From Fibrobacteraceae bacterium (GTDB lineage Bacteria > Fibrobacterota > Fibrobacteria > Fibrobacterales > Fibrobacteraceae): a stretch of 64,000 nucleotides of DNA. The position numbers and the translations under genes are program-made. Under the pieces are notes generated by a model. It searched no databases, was not told the DNA's origin, and saw only the letters and a list, made by a program, of their open reading frames with translations. Positions 44,727 to 53,310 of the stretch are shown here, in pieces (the stretch's first letter is position 1; each line of letters opens with the position of its first letter). Where the stretch lies: the NCBI GenBank assembly GCA_017631885.1, contig JAGBSH010000011.1, forward strand, positions 22,212 through 86,211, written 5' to 3'.

Positions 44727-46823
44727 TTAGCCGTAAATCTTTAAGAAATCAGCCACATTGTTTTTGAATTCTTGGAGATATTCTTTTGCACTTTCAGCAA
44801 CGGCTTCTGGGGTGTAACCAAATTCTTTTTCAAGCACACCAGCAGGTGCAGATGCACCAAAGCGTTCAAGACCAACGGTCTTACCAAAGCCACCAACAAC
44901 TTTTTCAAAAAGCAGTGGAAGACCGCTAGATTTAGCATAGACTGGCGTCCAAGGAACGATTATGCTTTGGCGGAATTCTTTTGGTTGTGAAAGGAATAAT
45001 GCCGGGCTAATCATAGATACAACTCGGACAGCAAGTCCTTCGTCTCTTAAAATTTCCGCAGCATCATGAGTTAAAAGAACGTCCGAACCATTTGCAATGA
45101 AAGTTAAATCAGGGCGCTTGTTTGCACTTGTATTATCGCTTATAATGTAAGCCCCTTGACGGCACTTAGCGGCTGTTTCGTAAGCAATACCATTATAAGG
45201 GAGAGATTTAACAACTTGTCTTGTAAGAATCAATGCTGTAGGGCTTGAGGTGTTTTCAAAAGCCATTTCCCAAGCAGCAATAGTTTCATAAGCATCGGCT
45301 GGGCGTAATACAAGCATTTCAGATTCGCCAGAATCCTTTTTAAGACCTTCCAATAAACGAATCTGTGTTTCGTGTTCAATTGGTTGGTGGGTCGGACCAT
45401 CTTCGCCAACACGGAAACTATCGTGAGTATAAACAAACTTTACTGGAAGTCCCATTAAAGCAGCCATACGAAGTGCTGGTTTCATGAAGTCACTAAAGAC
45501 AAAGAACGTTGCACAAATTGGATAAAGTCCACCATGTAAAGCAATACCGCAGCAAATAGCTCCCATTGTCAGTTCAGCTACACCAACTTGGACAAAGGCG
45601 CCAGAAAAATCTCCTGGACGGAAAATGCCGGTTTTGTCAAGGAATGCTTGAGTATTGTCACTATTAGAAAGGTCTGCGGAACTGCAAATGCAGTTCTTAA
45701 CATTTTCAGCAAGATGAGCAAGAACAGTTCCTGAAGTAACGCGAGTAGCAACGCCTTCTTTAACTTGGAGAGAAGAAAGATTTACAACAGGAGCTTTTCC
45801 AGAAAGCCATTCAGAAAGAGTTGCAGATTTTTCTGAGTTAGCTTTATCCCACTTTGCTTTTTTCTGTTTCCAAGCCGCAACTTCAAGGCGAAGTTCTTCA
45901 AGGCGAGCTTCAAAAGCTTGTTTTACATCATCAAAAATTTCAAAAGGAAATTCAGGATTGCCTCCGAGATTTTTGATAGTAGCGTCAGTAGAAGCTCCGG
46001 CAGCATTTAATGGTTGACCGTGAGTAGAAACTGCACCTTCAAAAGAAGTTCCGTCTTCAGCAATAGCACCTTTTGCCATTGTGGTATGCCCGATAACGAG
46101 AACAGGTTTTTCAGTTTCAGCCCAAGCAACTTTAAAAGCATTACGCAATTCGTCGATATCGCTTCCGTTAGCTTCTAAAACGCGGAACCCCCAAGATTCA
46201 TATTGTTTAATGAAATCTTGGCTCATAACGTCTTTAGTTTTGCAAGAAAGCTGGACTTCGTTGGCGTCGTAAAAGAAAATTAAATTGGAAAGCTTTAAAT
46301 GACCAGCAATGCGGCCGACACCATAAGCGATTTCTTCTTGAATACCGCCATCAGAAACAAGAACTACAGTTTTGTGAGAAAGAATTTCTCCAAAACGTTC
46401 TACCATAAAACGTTCGGCGATTGCTGTACCAAGAGCCATACCATGGCCGATTCCAAGTGGACCAGAAGAGTTTTCAATCCCTAAATTCACATCTAATTCA
46501 GGGTGACCTGGAGTTCTTGAAAAGCGTTGGCGGAAGTTTTTTAAATCTTCCATAGAAAGTTTGTCTAGAAGCGCTAGTTCTGAATAAAGAAGCGGAGACA
46601 TGTGACCAGGATCCATAAAGAAACGGTCTCTGGCCATCCAATGAGGATCTTCTGGGTCAAAACGTAAAAATTCGGCAAAAAGTAAAGTAATAGCATCAGC
46701 TGCTCCCATGGCTCCACCTGGGTGTCCAGATTTGGCTTTTTGCACCATGGCGGCAGAAAGAATCCTAACGTTGTCTGCGGCTTTTGTAACCAAAGCGTTT
46801 TGCACTATAAACCTCGCTTCCAT
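44727..46823 (-). CDS. tkt: Transketolase
   Basis: 698 residues, normal length. The N-terminal TPP domain shows KSGHPGGAMGAAD, DPGHMSP, GIGHGMALGTAIAE, and VSDGGIQEE in place of the more common GDGxxxEG, followed by YDANEVQLS. The Pyr domain contains the catalytic Glu in VGVAELTMGAICCGIALHGG and SFRVGEDGPTHQPIEH. The enzyme moves two-carbon units in the non-oxidative pentose phosphate pathway. It appears monocistronic and diverges from the glycosyltransferase operon over 129 nt. Confidence 0.94.
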   Translation of the reverse strand: MEARFIVQNALVTKAADNVRILSAAMVQKAKSGHPGGAMGAADAITLLFAEFLRFDPEDPHWMARDRFFMDPGHMSPLLYSELALLDKLSMEDLKNFRQRFSRTPGHPELDVNLGIENSSGPLGIGHGMALGTAIAERFMVERFGEILSHKTVVLVSDGGIQEEIAYGVGRIAGHLKLSNLIFFYDANEVQLSCKTKDVMSQDFIKQYESWGFRVLEANGSDIDELRNAFKVAWAETEKPVLVIGHTTMAKGAIAEDGTSFEGAVSTHGQPLNAAGASTDATIKNLGGNPEFPFEIFDDVKQAFEARLEELRLEVAAWKQKKAKWDKANSEKSATLSEWLSGKAPVVNLSSLQVKEGVATRVTSGTVLAHLAENVKNCICSSADLSNSDNTQAFLDKTGIFRPGDFSGAFVQVGVAELTMGAICCGIALHGGLYPICATFFVFSDFMKPALRMAALMGLPVKFVYTHDSFRVGEDGPTHQPIEHETQIRLLEGLKKDSGESEMLVLRPADAYETIAAWEMAFENTSSPTALILTRQVVKSLPYNGIAYETAAKCRQGAYIISDNTSANKRPDLTFIANGSDVLLTHDAAEILRDEGLAVRVVSMISPALFLSQPKEFRQSIIVPWTPVYAKSSGLPLLFEKVVGGFGKTVGLERFGASAPAGVLEKEFGYTPEAVAESAKEYLQEFKNNVADFLKIYG

Positions 46824-46952
46824 TTTATGAACCTAAACAAAGGCTCGTTTTCTAGGGCTGCCCAAATATAGGATTTCTTACAGAACTCTAAAGGGTGAAA
46901 GAAAAAAAACTATATTCTTATTGAGTTACTTTATCATTCCTTTTAGTCTCTT

Positions 46953-49454
46953 ATGGGAAAAATTTTCTTTTTTCTTAAAAATTTGTGTCATCCTTTAGGA
47001 ATAGTCGCAGTTCTACTATCTTGTGCTGTTCCCTTGTCCATTTATTTACTGCCCAAAAATATTTTACGCGAACTTGATTTATCACTACCGTTGCCATTGT
47101 TTCTTGTTCAAACGATTTTGGGTTTAGGGCTTGTTGGATTTTTATTTAAAGATGTTCGTTCATTCTTTGTAAAATTATTGCCTTCAAAAATTTATAGTGT
47201 AATTCTTGTTGTATTTGTTTTAGCATTAGCGGTTTTTGCCAGCACGCAAATTGAAGCAAAACATAGAGTCCAAAGTGATGAAAGTGTATTCCTTTCAATG
47301 GCTCAGAATATGTATCACAATCATATTTCTGGGACTTGCAATCAGGGTGAATTTGAATATGGTAAACTTCAATGCCATGTTAATAGTAATAGTTTTAAAA
47401 CTAAAGGGCTTTCGTTTCTTTACTTTTTAGGAATGCCTCTTTTAGGCAGTGATTTGCATTGGGCTTTTTACGCACAGATTTTTGCTTATGTCATTACAGT
47501 TTTGCTTTTCTTTTTTGCTTTACTTGCCTGGACAAGAGAGCCTTCATTTTCTTTAGTTGCAACGATAATTCTTGCTGTACAGCCAACGTTACTTTTCCAA
47601 TTCCGAGCGCTTTCGGTTGAACCTCTTTATATACTTTTATTTTCTCTTTCTTTGTTGCTTGTTCGTTTTGCAATAGAATACAATACTTGGAAACACTGGG
47701 TTTTACTGGCTTTGGTTTTAGCATTTTTTGCGCAAACTAGACAAGAAACGGTGTTCTGTATTCCTGCTTTTGTAGCCCTTGCTTTGCCTACACTTCTTAA
47801 AGAAAAAAATAATAAAGCCCCATTATTCATATTATTTTTAGCACTGTTTTCTGTTCCGGTTTTAATCACCATTAGCTATTACCAGAATTTTAATTTTCAA
47901 GGTGGAGAATTTGCGGCTCACGGGCATTTCTTGGAGCATTTGAAACAGAATTGGATTGTGATGACGCAAATAAGAGAATATGGCAATTTACCAGAAAATC
48001 CATTTTTGCCGTATTTTAATTATTTGACATTAGTTGGAATTCTTTTCTTAATAGCATCAGTTGCATTTGAGGTTTATAAAAAATCTTTTGGAAAAGCAAC
48101 TGTGTTTTTGATTTTCCTTGTATTGTTCCATGTACAAACATATGTGATTCTTGAAAATGTATCGGGTGATTTTACTATACAGATTAATCAGCGTTATAGT
48201 TTAGTGCTGTTCCCGACTATGGCTATGCTTTCGGCGTATCCGTTGTGGCTTTTGTTGAAATGGCTTAAAAAGAAAGAAATGCCAGAACATTTTGCCTTGA
48301 CTTTAGGGGTTCTTCTTTCTCTTGCTTTTGCTTTGTATACCTTTTCTTATAAAGATGCTTTTAATGCAAATATCATGTATAACAGAAATCACTTGACAAC
48401 AGAAGAAAGTGAAATTTGGAAATGGTTAAAGCAACAAGATGATTTAGAGAATAAACTTTTTATTTATGCAAGACCTTATCACTTTGTGGGTTACGGACTT
48501 TCTGCTATTCACTACGATAAAATCAGACAATTGAGTAATTCTGAAATACAAAAATTATTAGAAAAGTACCCTAATGAAATTTATTATATCAGAGGATTAG
48601 ATTGCTGGGATAGTAAAACTTATCATAAAAAAGCGGTAGAACACAGAATCCCTACAACATGTGATCATTTTGAACGCGATATGGCGATAGAACCTGTTTA
48701 TAATGTTCTTATAACTAATAGCTATTTTGTAGAAATTTCAAAATTCAATGGGAAAAAAGAGTTTATACAAAATCATGTTTTGAACCATATAAAAACGGAA
48801 GAAAAACCAGATGGTTATGAAGTGACTCTAAAATTAGGTGCTAAACAAAAACTCCCTTGGCAAATAAAAGCTTCTATTTCAGAAACAGAAATTTATAACG
48901 CTCCTTATGCTTATAATGATTCTTTTAAAGTGAATGTTCCTGTTCAAGAAAAAGGTTATCACCTTTTGAATGTGGTAGTTGAAGACCCTGTAGGAAAAGA
49001 AATAGCTTCTTATAAAGAACATTTGCTGTTTGGTAAAGATTCACTGGAACTTTTAGAAAATTTGGCACCGGCATTTCATGAACAAGGTTGGGGTAGCAGG
49101 CAGCTAAACCAGAGTATAGATAATAATCCACTAACCATAAATGGAAATGTTTTTAAGGCAGGAATAGGTACACACGCTCCATCTAGAACGATTTTTAAAT
49201 TGAATGGTCTTTACGATTCATTGTCTATGTTTGTTGGACTAGATGAAGAAAAATTATGTAGCGATGGAGCAAAAATTAAAATAGCTCTTGATGGACAATG
49301 GCTATTTGAAAGCCATTTGAATTACAAAAATATTGTGCCAATTTCTATTCCTTTACAAAAAGCTAAGCAATTAGAAATAACTACAGAGGCTTTGCAATCA
49401 ATGGATTGTGATCATGTAGATATTGTTTTGCCGATTTTGTACAAGAGTTTTTAA
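46953..49454 (+). CDS. GT-C-type membrane glycosyltransferase fused to an NPCBM domain
   Basis: 833 residues. The first about 480 contain some ten to eleven membrane helices. An acidic site lies in the first outer loop (RVQSDESVFLSMAQN), as in ArnT/PMT-type GT-C transferases. A soluble outer-face part follows (about 480-700). Residues about 705-833 match an NPCBM/NEW2-type carbohydrate-binding module: NPLTINGNVFKAGIGTHAPS, FVGLDEEKLC and FESHLNY. GT-C enzymes move a sugar from a polyprenyl-phosphate carrier to a surface acceptor. The fusion to NPCBM is unusual. The GtrB-like gene follows 12 nt later and probably makes the donor. Confidence 0.85.
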   Translation: MGKIFFFLKNLCHPLGIVAVLLSCAVPLSIYLLPKNILRELDLSLPLPLFLVQTILGLGLVGFLFKDVRSFFVKLLPSKIYSVILVVFVLALAVFASTQIEAKHRVQSDESVFLSMAQNMYHNHISGTCNQGEFEYGKLQCHVNSNSFKTKGLSFLYFLGMPLLGSDLHWAFYAQIFAYVITVLLFFFALLAWTREPSFSLVATIILAVQPTLLFQFRALSVEPLYILLFSLSLLLVRFAIEYNTWKHWVLLALVLAFFAQTRQETVFCIPAFVALALPTLLKEKNNKAPLFILFLALFSVPVLITISYYQNFNFQGGEFAAHGHFLEHLKQNWIVMTQIREYGNLPENPFLPYFNYLTLVGILFLIASVAFEVYKKSFGKATVFLIFLVLFHVQTYVILENVSGDFTIQINQRYSLVLFPTMAMLSAYPLWLLLKWLKKKEMPEHFALTLGVLLSLAFALYTFSYKDAFNANIMYNRNHLTTEESEIWKWLKQQDDLENKLFIYARPYHFVGYGLSAIHYDKIRQLSNSEIQKLLEKYPNEIYYIRGLDCWDSKTYHKKAVEHRIPTTCDHFERDMAIEPVYNVLITNSYFVEISKFNGKKEFIQNHVLNHIKTEEKPDGYEVTLKLGAKQKLPWQIKASISETEIYNAPYAYNDSFKVNVPVQEKGYHLLNVVVEDPVGKEIASYKEHLLFGKDSLELLENLAPAFHEQGWGSRQLNQSIDNNPLTINGNVFKAGIGTHAPSRTIFKLNGLYDSLSMFVGLDEEKLCSDGAKIKIALDGQWLFESHLNYKNIVPISIPLQKAKQLEITTEALQSMDCDHVDIVLPILYKSF

Positions 49455-49466
49455 AAGGGGTTTTTA

Positions 49467-50390
49467 ATGTTACTTTCTGTTATAGTTCCCTTATATAACG
49501 AAGAAGAAATTGTTGAAAAAACATTTCGGGTTCTTGAAGATGAGTTAAAAGAAATTGAGCATGAAATCATTTTTGTAAATGATGGTTCAAAAGATAAAAC
49601 GCGAGAAATTTTAGAACGTTTGTTGGAAGAAACTCCAAATAATAAGCTCGTTAATTTTAGTAGAAATTTTGGTCATCAGGCGGCATTTAGTGCTGGGCTT
49701 GATAAAGCAAATGGCGATGCAGTTGTTATTATTGACGGGGATTTACAAGACCCACCTTCACTAATTCATGAAATGTTAAAAAAATGGCGTGAAGGTTATC
49801 AGGTTGTTTACGCCCAACGGAAAAAAAGAAACGGCGAGACAATATTTAAAAAACTTTCGGCTTTTGCTTTTTATCGTTTCTTTGCTAAGTTGACAAATAT
49901 TGAAATTCCGCCAGATACTGGGGACTTTCGTTTAATGGACAGAGTTGTTGTTGACCATTTGAAAAGTTTACCTGAAAGGAGCCGTTTTTTACGTGGCCTT
50001 GTTTGTTGGGTTGGTTTTAAAAAAACAGGTGTTTTATACGAACGCGCAGAACGTACGGCAGGAAAATCAAAATACCCTTTGCGTAAAATGTTCCGTTTAG
50101 CATTTGATGGAATAACAGGCTTTTCTTCTGCACCATTAAAAATCAGTTTTACAATGGGATGTCTTGCAACGATTGTGGCGTTTGTTTTGTTTGCTTGGAG
50201 TATTCTTGAAAAAATTCTTGCTCCAGAAACAACTGTCCCGGGCTGGGCATCTATTATGACAGCGATAGTATTTTTTGGCGGAGTACAATTGATTTCTATT
50301 GGTATTTTAGGTGAATATATTGGGCGAATTTACGAAGAAGTGAAACAGCGTCCTCTTTACATTGAAGACAAAAAGGAAGTAAAAGAGTAA
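49467..50390 (+). CDS. GtrB-like polyprenyl-phosphate glycosyltransferase (GT2)
   Basis: 307 residues. The GT2 domain opens with SVIVPLYNEEEIVEKTF, then VNDGSKDKT, and IIDGDLQDPP as the DxD region. DTGDFRLMDR and ERSRFLRGLVCWVGF are typical of the DPM1/GtrB group. Two C-terminal membrane helices (about 230-290) complete the fold, ending GEYIGRIYEEVKQRPLY. It would load a sugar onto undecaprenyl phosphate at the inner membrane. The upstream GT-C enzyme likely uses that lipid-linked sugar. A GtrA-like flippase candidate is encoded at 24.8 kb. Confidence 0.94.
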   Translation: MLLSVIVPLYNEEEIVEKTFRVLEDELKEIEHEIIFVNDGSKDKTREILERLLEETPNNKLVNFSRNFGHQAAFSAGLDKANGDAVVIIDGDLQDPPSLIHEMLKKWREGYQVVYAQRKKRNGETIFKKLSAFAFYRFFAKLTNIEIPPDTGDFRLMDRVVVDHLKSLPERSRFLRGLVCWVGFKKTGVLYERAERTAGKSKYPLRKMFRLAFDGITGFSSAPLKISFTMGCLATIVAFVLFAWSILEKILAPETTVPGWASIMTAIVFFGGVQLISIGILGEYIGRIYEEVKQRPLYIEDKKEVKE

Positions 50391-50392
50391 TT

Positions 50393-50953
50393 ATGAAAAA
50401 TCGTTTATTTGTAATGAGTGCTGCAAGTGGGGCAGGTAAAACTACTTTAAAAGATAAAGTAATTCAAAAATTTCCAGATATCCGTTATTCTATTTCGGCA
50501 ACGACAAGAGCTCCACGAGCTGGAGAGGTTGATGGCGTGCATTATTTTTTCAAGACAAAAGAAGAATTCTTGAAAATGATAGAAGATGACGCCTTAGTTG
50601 AATGGAATGAAGTTCATGGAAACTTTTATGGAACACCTAAAAGTTTTGTTGAAGAAACACTTGCAAAAGGTGAACGGGTTATATTTGATATTGATGTTTT
50701 TGGAAAAGTGAATTTTGATAAAGTGTATCCAGATGCAACAGGGATTTTAATTTTGCCTCCTTCTTCAGAAGAACTAGAAAGACGCCTTCGTTCTCGTGCA
50801 AGCGATTCTGAAGAAGTTATAAAATTGCGTTTGGAAAATGCAGAAAAAGAAATTGATTTTGCTAAAAATAATGGCAAATATGAATATGTCATTATAAATG
50901 ATGATTTAGAAAAGGCTGCCAAAGAGTTAGAAAATATTTTGACTTTAAAATGA
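50393..50953 (+). CDS. gmk: Guanylate kinase
   Basis: 186 residues. P-loop SGAGKTTL, GMP-binding SISATTRAPRAGEVDGVHYFF and EWNEVHGNFYGTP are all present, followed by the lid region RLRSRASDSEEVIKLRL. It phosphorylates GMP to GDP in the cytosol. It starts 2 nt after the GtrB-like stop, so it is part of that transcript. The stop codon is directly next to the priA stop on the other strand, with no terminator. Confidence 0.96.
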   Translation: MKNRLFVMSAASGAGKTTLKDKVIQKFPDIRYSISATTRAPRAGEVDGVHYFFKTKEEFLKMIEDDALVEWNEVHGNFYGTPKSFVEETLAKGERVIFDIDVFGKVNFDKVYPDATGILILPPSSEELERRLRSRASDSEEVIKLRLENAEKEIDFAKNNGKYEYVIINDDLEKAAKELENILTLK

Positions 50954-52990
50954 TTATTCTAATTCTACTTTGAAATCTACTTTTGGAAAATTTATTTCAA
51001 GTTTTTCTAGTAAAGGTAAAAGAGAATTTCTTAAATAGGACAGTTTAAATGTTTTGAAAGAAATTTTCATCCAATAAGTGTTTTGTATAAAAGGTATAGG
51101 AGCTTCCATTGGACCGAGAATTTTTAAGGAAGGTTCTTTTTTAAAATGGTTTTCAATGATATGTAATGCTTCTTGAACTTGTTCGATTTTTTTTGAACCG
51201 CAGGACAGAGTGACTAGTTTGCAATAAGGTGGGTAAAGAGCAAGTTTTCTATTTTTAAATTCTTCTTTTGCAAAAGCATGGTAATCGTGATTGATAGCGT
51301 ATTGAATAATCGAATTTTCAGGTCTAAGTGTTTGAATAAAAACATGGCCTTGAGGCCCGCTTCGCCCCGCACGGCCAGCCGTTTGGCTGAGTAGTTGGAA
51401 AAGTCTTTCGCCAGAACGAAAATCGGGCAAACACAGCGTGTCGTCAGCATTGATAATGCCAACTAATTGCACTCCTGGAAAATCGTGCCCTTTAGATACC
51501 ATTTGAGTTCCAATCAAAACATTGTATTCTCTGTTCCTGAATGCGTTGAGAATTTTATCAGTTGCTCCAATATTTTGTGTAGTATCTCTATCCATTCGGA
51601 TAACTTTTGCATTAGGTATCCATTCAATGATTTCTTCTTCAAGTTTTTCTATAGCCCCACCTGAAAATTCAAAAGTTTCTTTTCCGCAAGAAAAACATGG
51701 CGAATTAGTGGGGTAAAGTTGGTGGCAATAATGGCAAAGTAAAGCATTGTATTGCTTGTGGAAAACAAGTGGAATTCTACATTGTTTGCAAAAAAGAGAT
51801 TCTCCGCAAGATTGACATATTCTGACTTTTGAATAGCCGCGTCTGTTCATTAAAATGATGGCTTGTTCACCTGCTTGTAATGTATCTATTAAAGCTTCAC
51901 GTAATTCATAAGATAAAAGCATGCCTTTTTGTTGTTTGTTTTCACGCATGTTTATCAAATGAACTTTAGGCATTAGGGCATTTGTTGCTCGTTTTAAAAG
52001 AGTGATGTAATCTAATTTTTTTGAATGCGCATAGAAGAATGTTTCAATAGAAGGAGTGGCACTCCCTAAAAGAATTAAACCGCCATAATGGTGTATAATG
52101 TAGAGTGCTAAATCTCGTGTGTGATAACGAGGAGAAGAATCTTGTTGCTTGAAAGAAGAATCTTGTTCTTCGTCAATAATAATAACATCAAATTCAAAAG
52201 GTGTTAAAATGGCGCTTCTTGTGCCAAGAACAATTTTTGCACTACCATTTAAAATGGAAACATAACTAGCCCTTTTTTTAGGCGCTGAAAGTGCCGAGTG
52301 CAATATGGCAATAGGGACTTGTAAAAAATCTTCAAAGCGTTTTGCGGTTTGAGGTGTTAAACCAATTTCAGGAACTAGAATAAGAACTTTTTTCCCTTGT
52401 TCTAAAGCTTTTTTAGCGAGTTCTTGATAAACACGTGTTTTTCCAGAGCCAGTTACTCCGTGCAATAAAACGCCTTGAAAACCATTTGCATTTAATTTTT
52501 CTTCAAGATTCTCTAGCGCTTTTTTTTGTTCTTCTGTTAATTCAGGCCATGAAACGTTAGTTTTTGAAGGTTTAGGTAAATTTTGCTCTACTCCATAAGC
52601 GAGAGCATCAAGGTAATTTTCTAAATCAGCAGTCCAAAAAGTATGAAGTGTTCTTGGTAGGGTAGAAAAAAAATATTTGGCTGTCCATTCAAGAATTTCA
52701 ATGTAACGTTCCGTAAAGCAATAGTGAGACGCATGAGTTATAGCTTCTTTTAATGGAAATGCCGGAGGGATTTTTGAAATTTTAAGAACAAGAGCTAATT
52801 CTGGAGTTTTTCTTTTCGCAAGGCAAATCCATACAACGCTTCCTCTTTTAATGTTTAAATCTTTGGAACCATATGTAAAAATTTGGGGCGTTCCTGGTAT
52901 GCAAACATCAACAAAAAAAAGAAAAGAACTCGCGTTTGAAGCTTGAGTTAACCCTTCTTTTGGTTTTGTTTTTGGAATGCGTTTAGCCAT
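50954..52990 (-). CDS. priA: Primosomal replication restart helicase PriA
   Basis: 678 residues. The N-terminal DNA-binding domain reads VDVCIPGTPQIFTYGS. The helicase core has Walker A HGVTGSGKTRVYQEL, VLILVPEIGLTPQ, motif II IIDEEQDSSFKQQ, TRSAILTPF and GSATPSIET. The zinc-binding region shows four paired Cys (CQSCGESLFCKQC and CHYCHQLYP...CFSCG). Motif II has Gln where PriA usually has His (DEEH), a mild variant. PriA reloads the replisome at stalled forks. It is monocistronic and shares its 3' boundary with gmk. Confidence 0.95.
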   Translation of the reverse strand: MAKRIPKTKPKEGLTQASNASSFLFFVDVCIPGTPQIFTYGSKDLNIKRGSVVWICLAKRKTPELALVLKISKIPPAFPLKEAITHASHYCFTERYIEILEWTAKYFFSTLPRTLHTFWTADLENYLDALAYGVEQNLPKPSKTNVSWPELTEEQKKALENLEEKLNANGFQGVLLHGVTGSGKTRVYQELAKKALEQGKKVLILVPEIGLTPQTAKRFEDFLQVPIAILHSALSAPKKRASYVSILNGSAKIVLGTRSAILTPFEFDVIIIDEEQDSSFKQQDSSPRYHTRDLALYIIHHYGGLILLGSATPSIETFFYAHSKKLDYITLLKRATNALMPKVHLINMRENKQQKGMLLSYELREALIDTLQAGEQAIILMNRRGYSKVRICQSCGESLFCKQCRIPLVFHKQYNALLCHYCHQLYPTNSPCFSCGKETFEFSGGAIEKLEEEIIEWIPNAKVIRMDRDTTQNIGATDKILNAFRNREYNVLIGTQMVSKGHDFPGVQLVGIINADDTLCLPDFRSGERLFQLLSQTAGRAGRSGPQGHVFIQTLRPENSIIQYAINHDYHAFAKEEFKNRKLALYPPYCKLVTLSCGSKKIEQVQEALHIIENHFKKEPSLKILGPMEAPIPFIQNTYWMKISFKTFKLSYLRNSLLPLLEKLEINFPKVDFKVELE

Positions 52991-53079
52991 GATTTTTACA
53001 AGATAATTTTATTTTTTGCATTTTGGTGTGAGAAAAATACCATAAAACCCCTTTCTGGCTTTATTTTAGGGGATTTTTT

Positions 53080-53187
53080 ATGAAAAATTCTTTTTTTTCG
53101 AAAACCGCAAATGAATCTTTTTATTTAGATTATAGGAGGTTTCTAAAAAGCGTTTATTTTGAAAATGGTTTAGCCCTAGAAAAATAA
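53080..53187 (+). CDS. Possible 35-residue protein
   Basis: An ATG at 53080 preceded by AGGGGA at a 6-nt spacing opens a 36-codon frame (MKNSFFSKTANESFYLDYRR and 15 more residues). The protein has no membrane segment and no recognisable domain. It sits in the 320-nt gap between priA and the DUF349 gene. An imperfect CCCCT/AGGGG pair just upstream could also be a regulatory hairpin masking the ribosome site. Coding status is unproven. Confidence 0.25.
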   Translation: MKNSFFSKTANESFYLDYRRFLKSVYFENGLALEK

Positions 53188-53310
53188 AAGCTTGTTTCTA
53201 GTGGCTGTTAATCGTTTCTTTTGAATTTTGAATACAAATTCTTATTAAACGGCATGCCTTTTCAGGACGTGTTTTTAGAACATACACTTTCTTACCTTTG
53301 GAGTTTGGTT

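Noticed and set aside
53041..53080. CCCCT/AGGGG hairpin as a terminator
   Set aside because: No plus-strand gene ends upstream; it has a long loop and overlaps a possible ribosome site, so it is not called a terminator.
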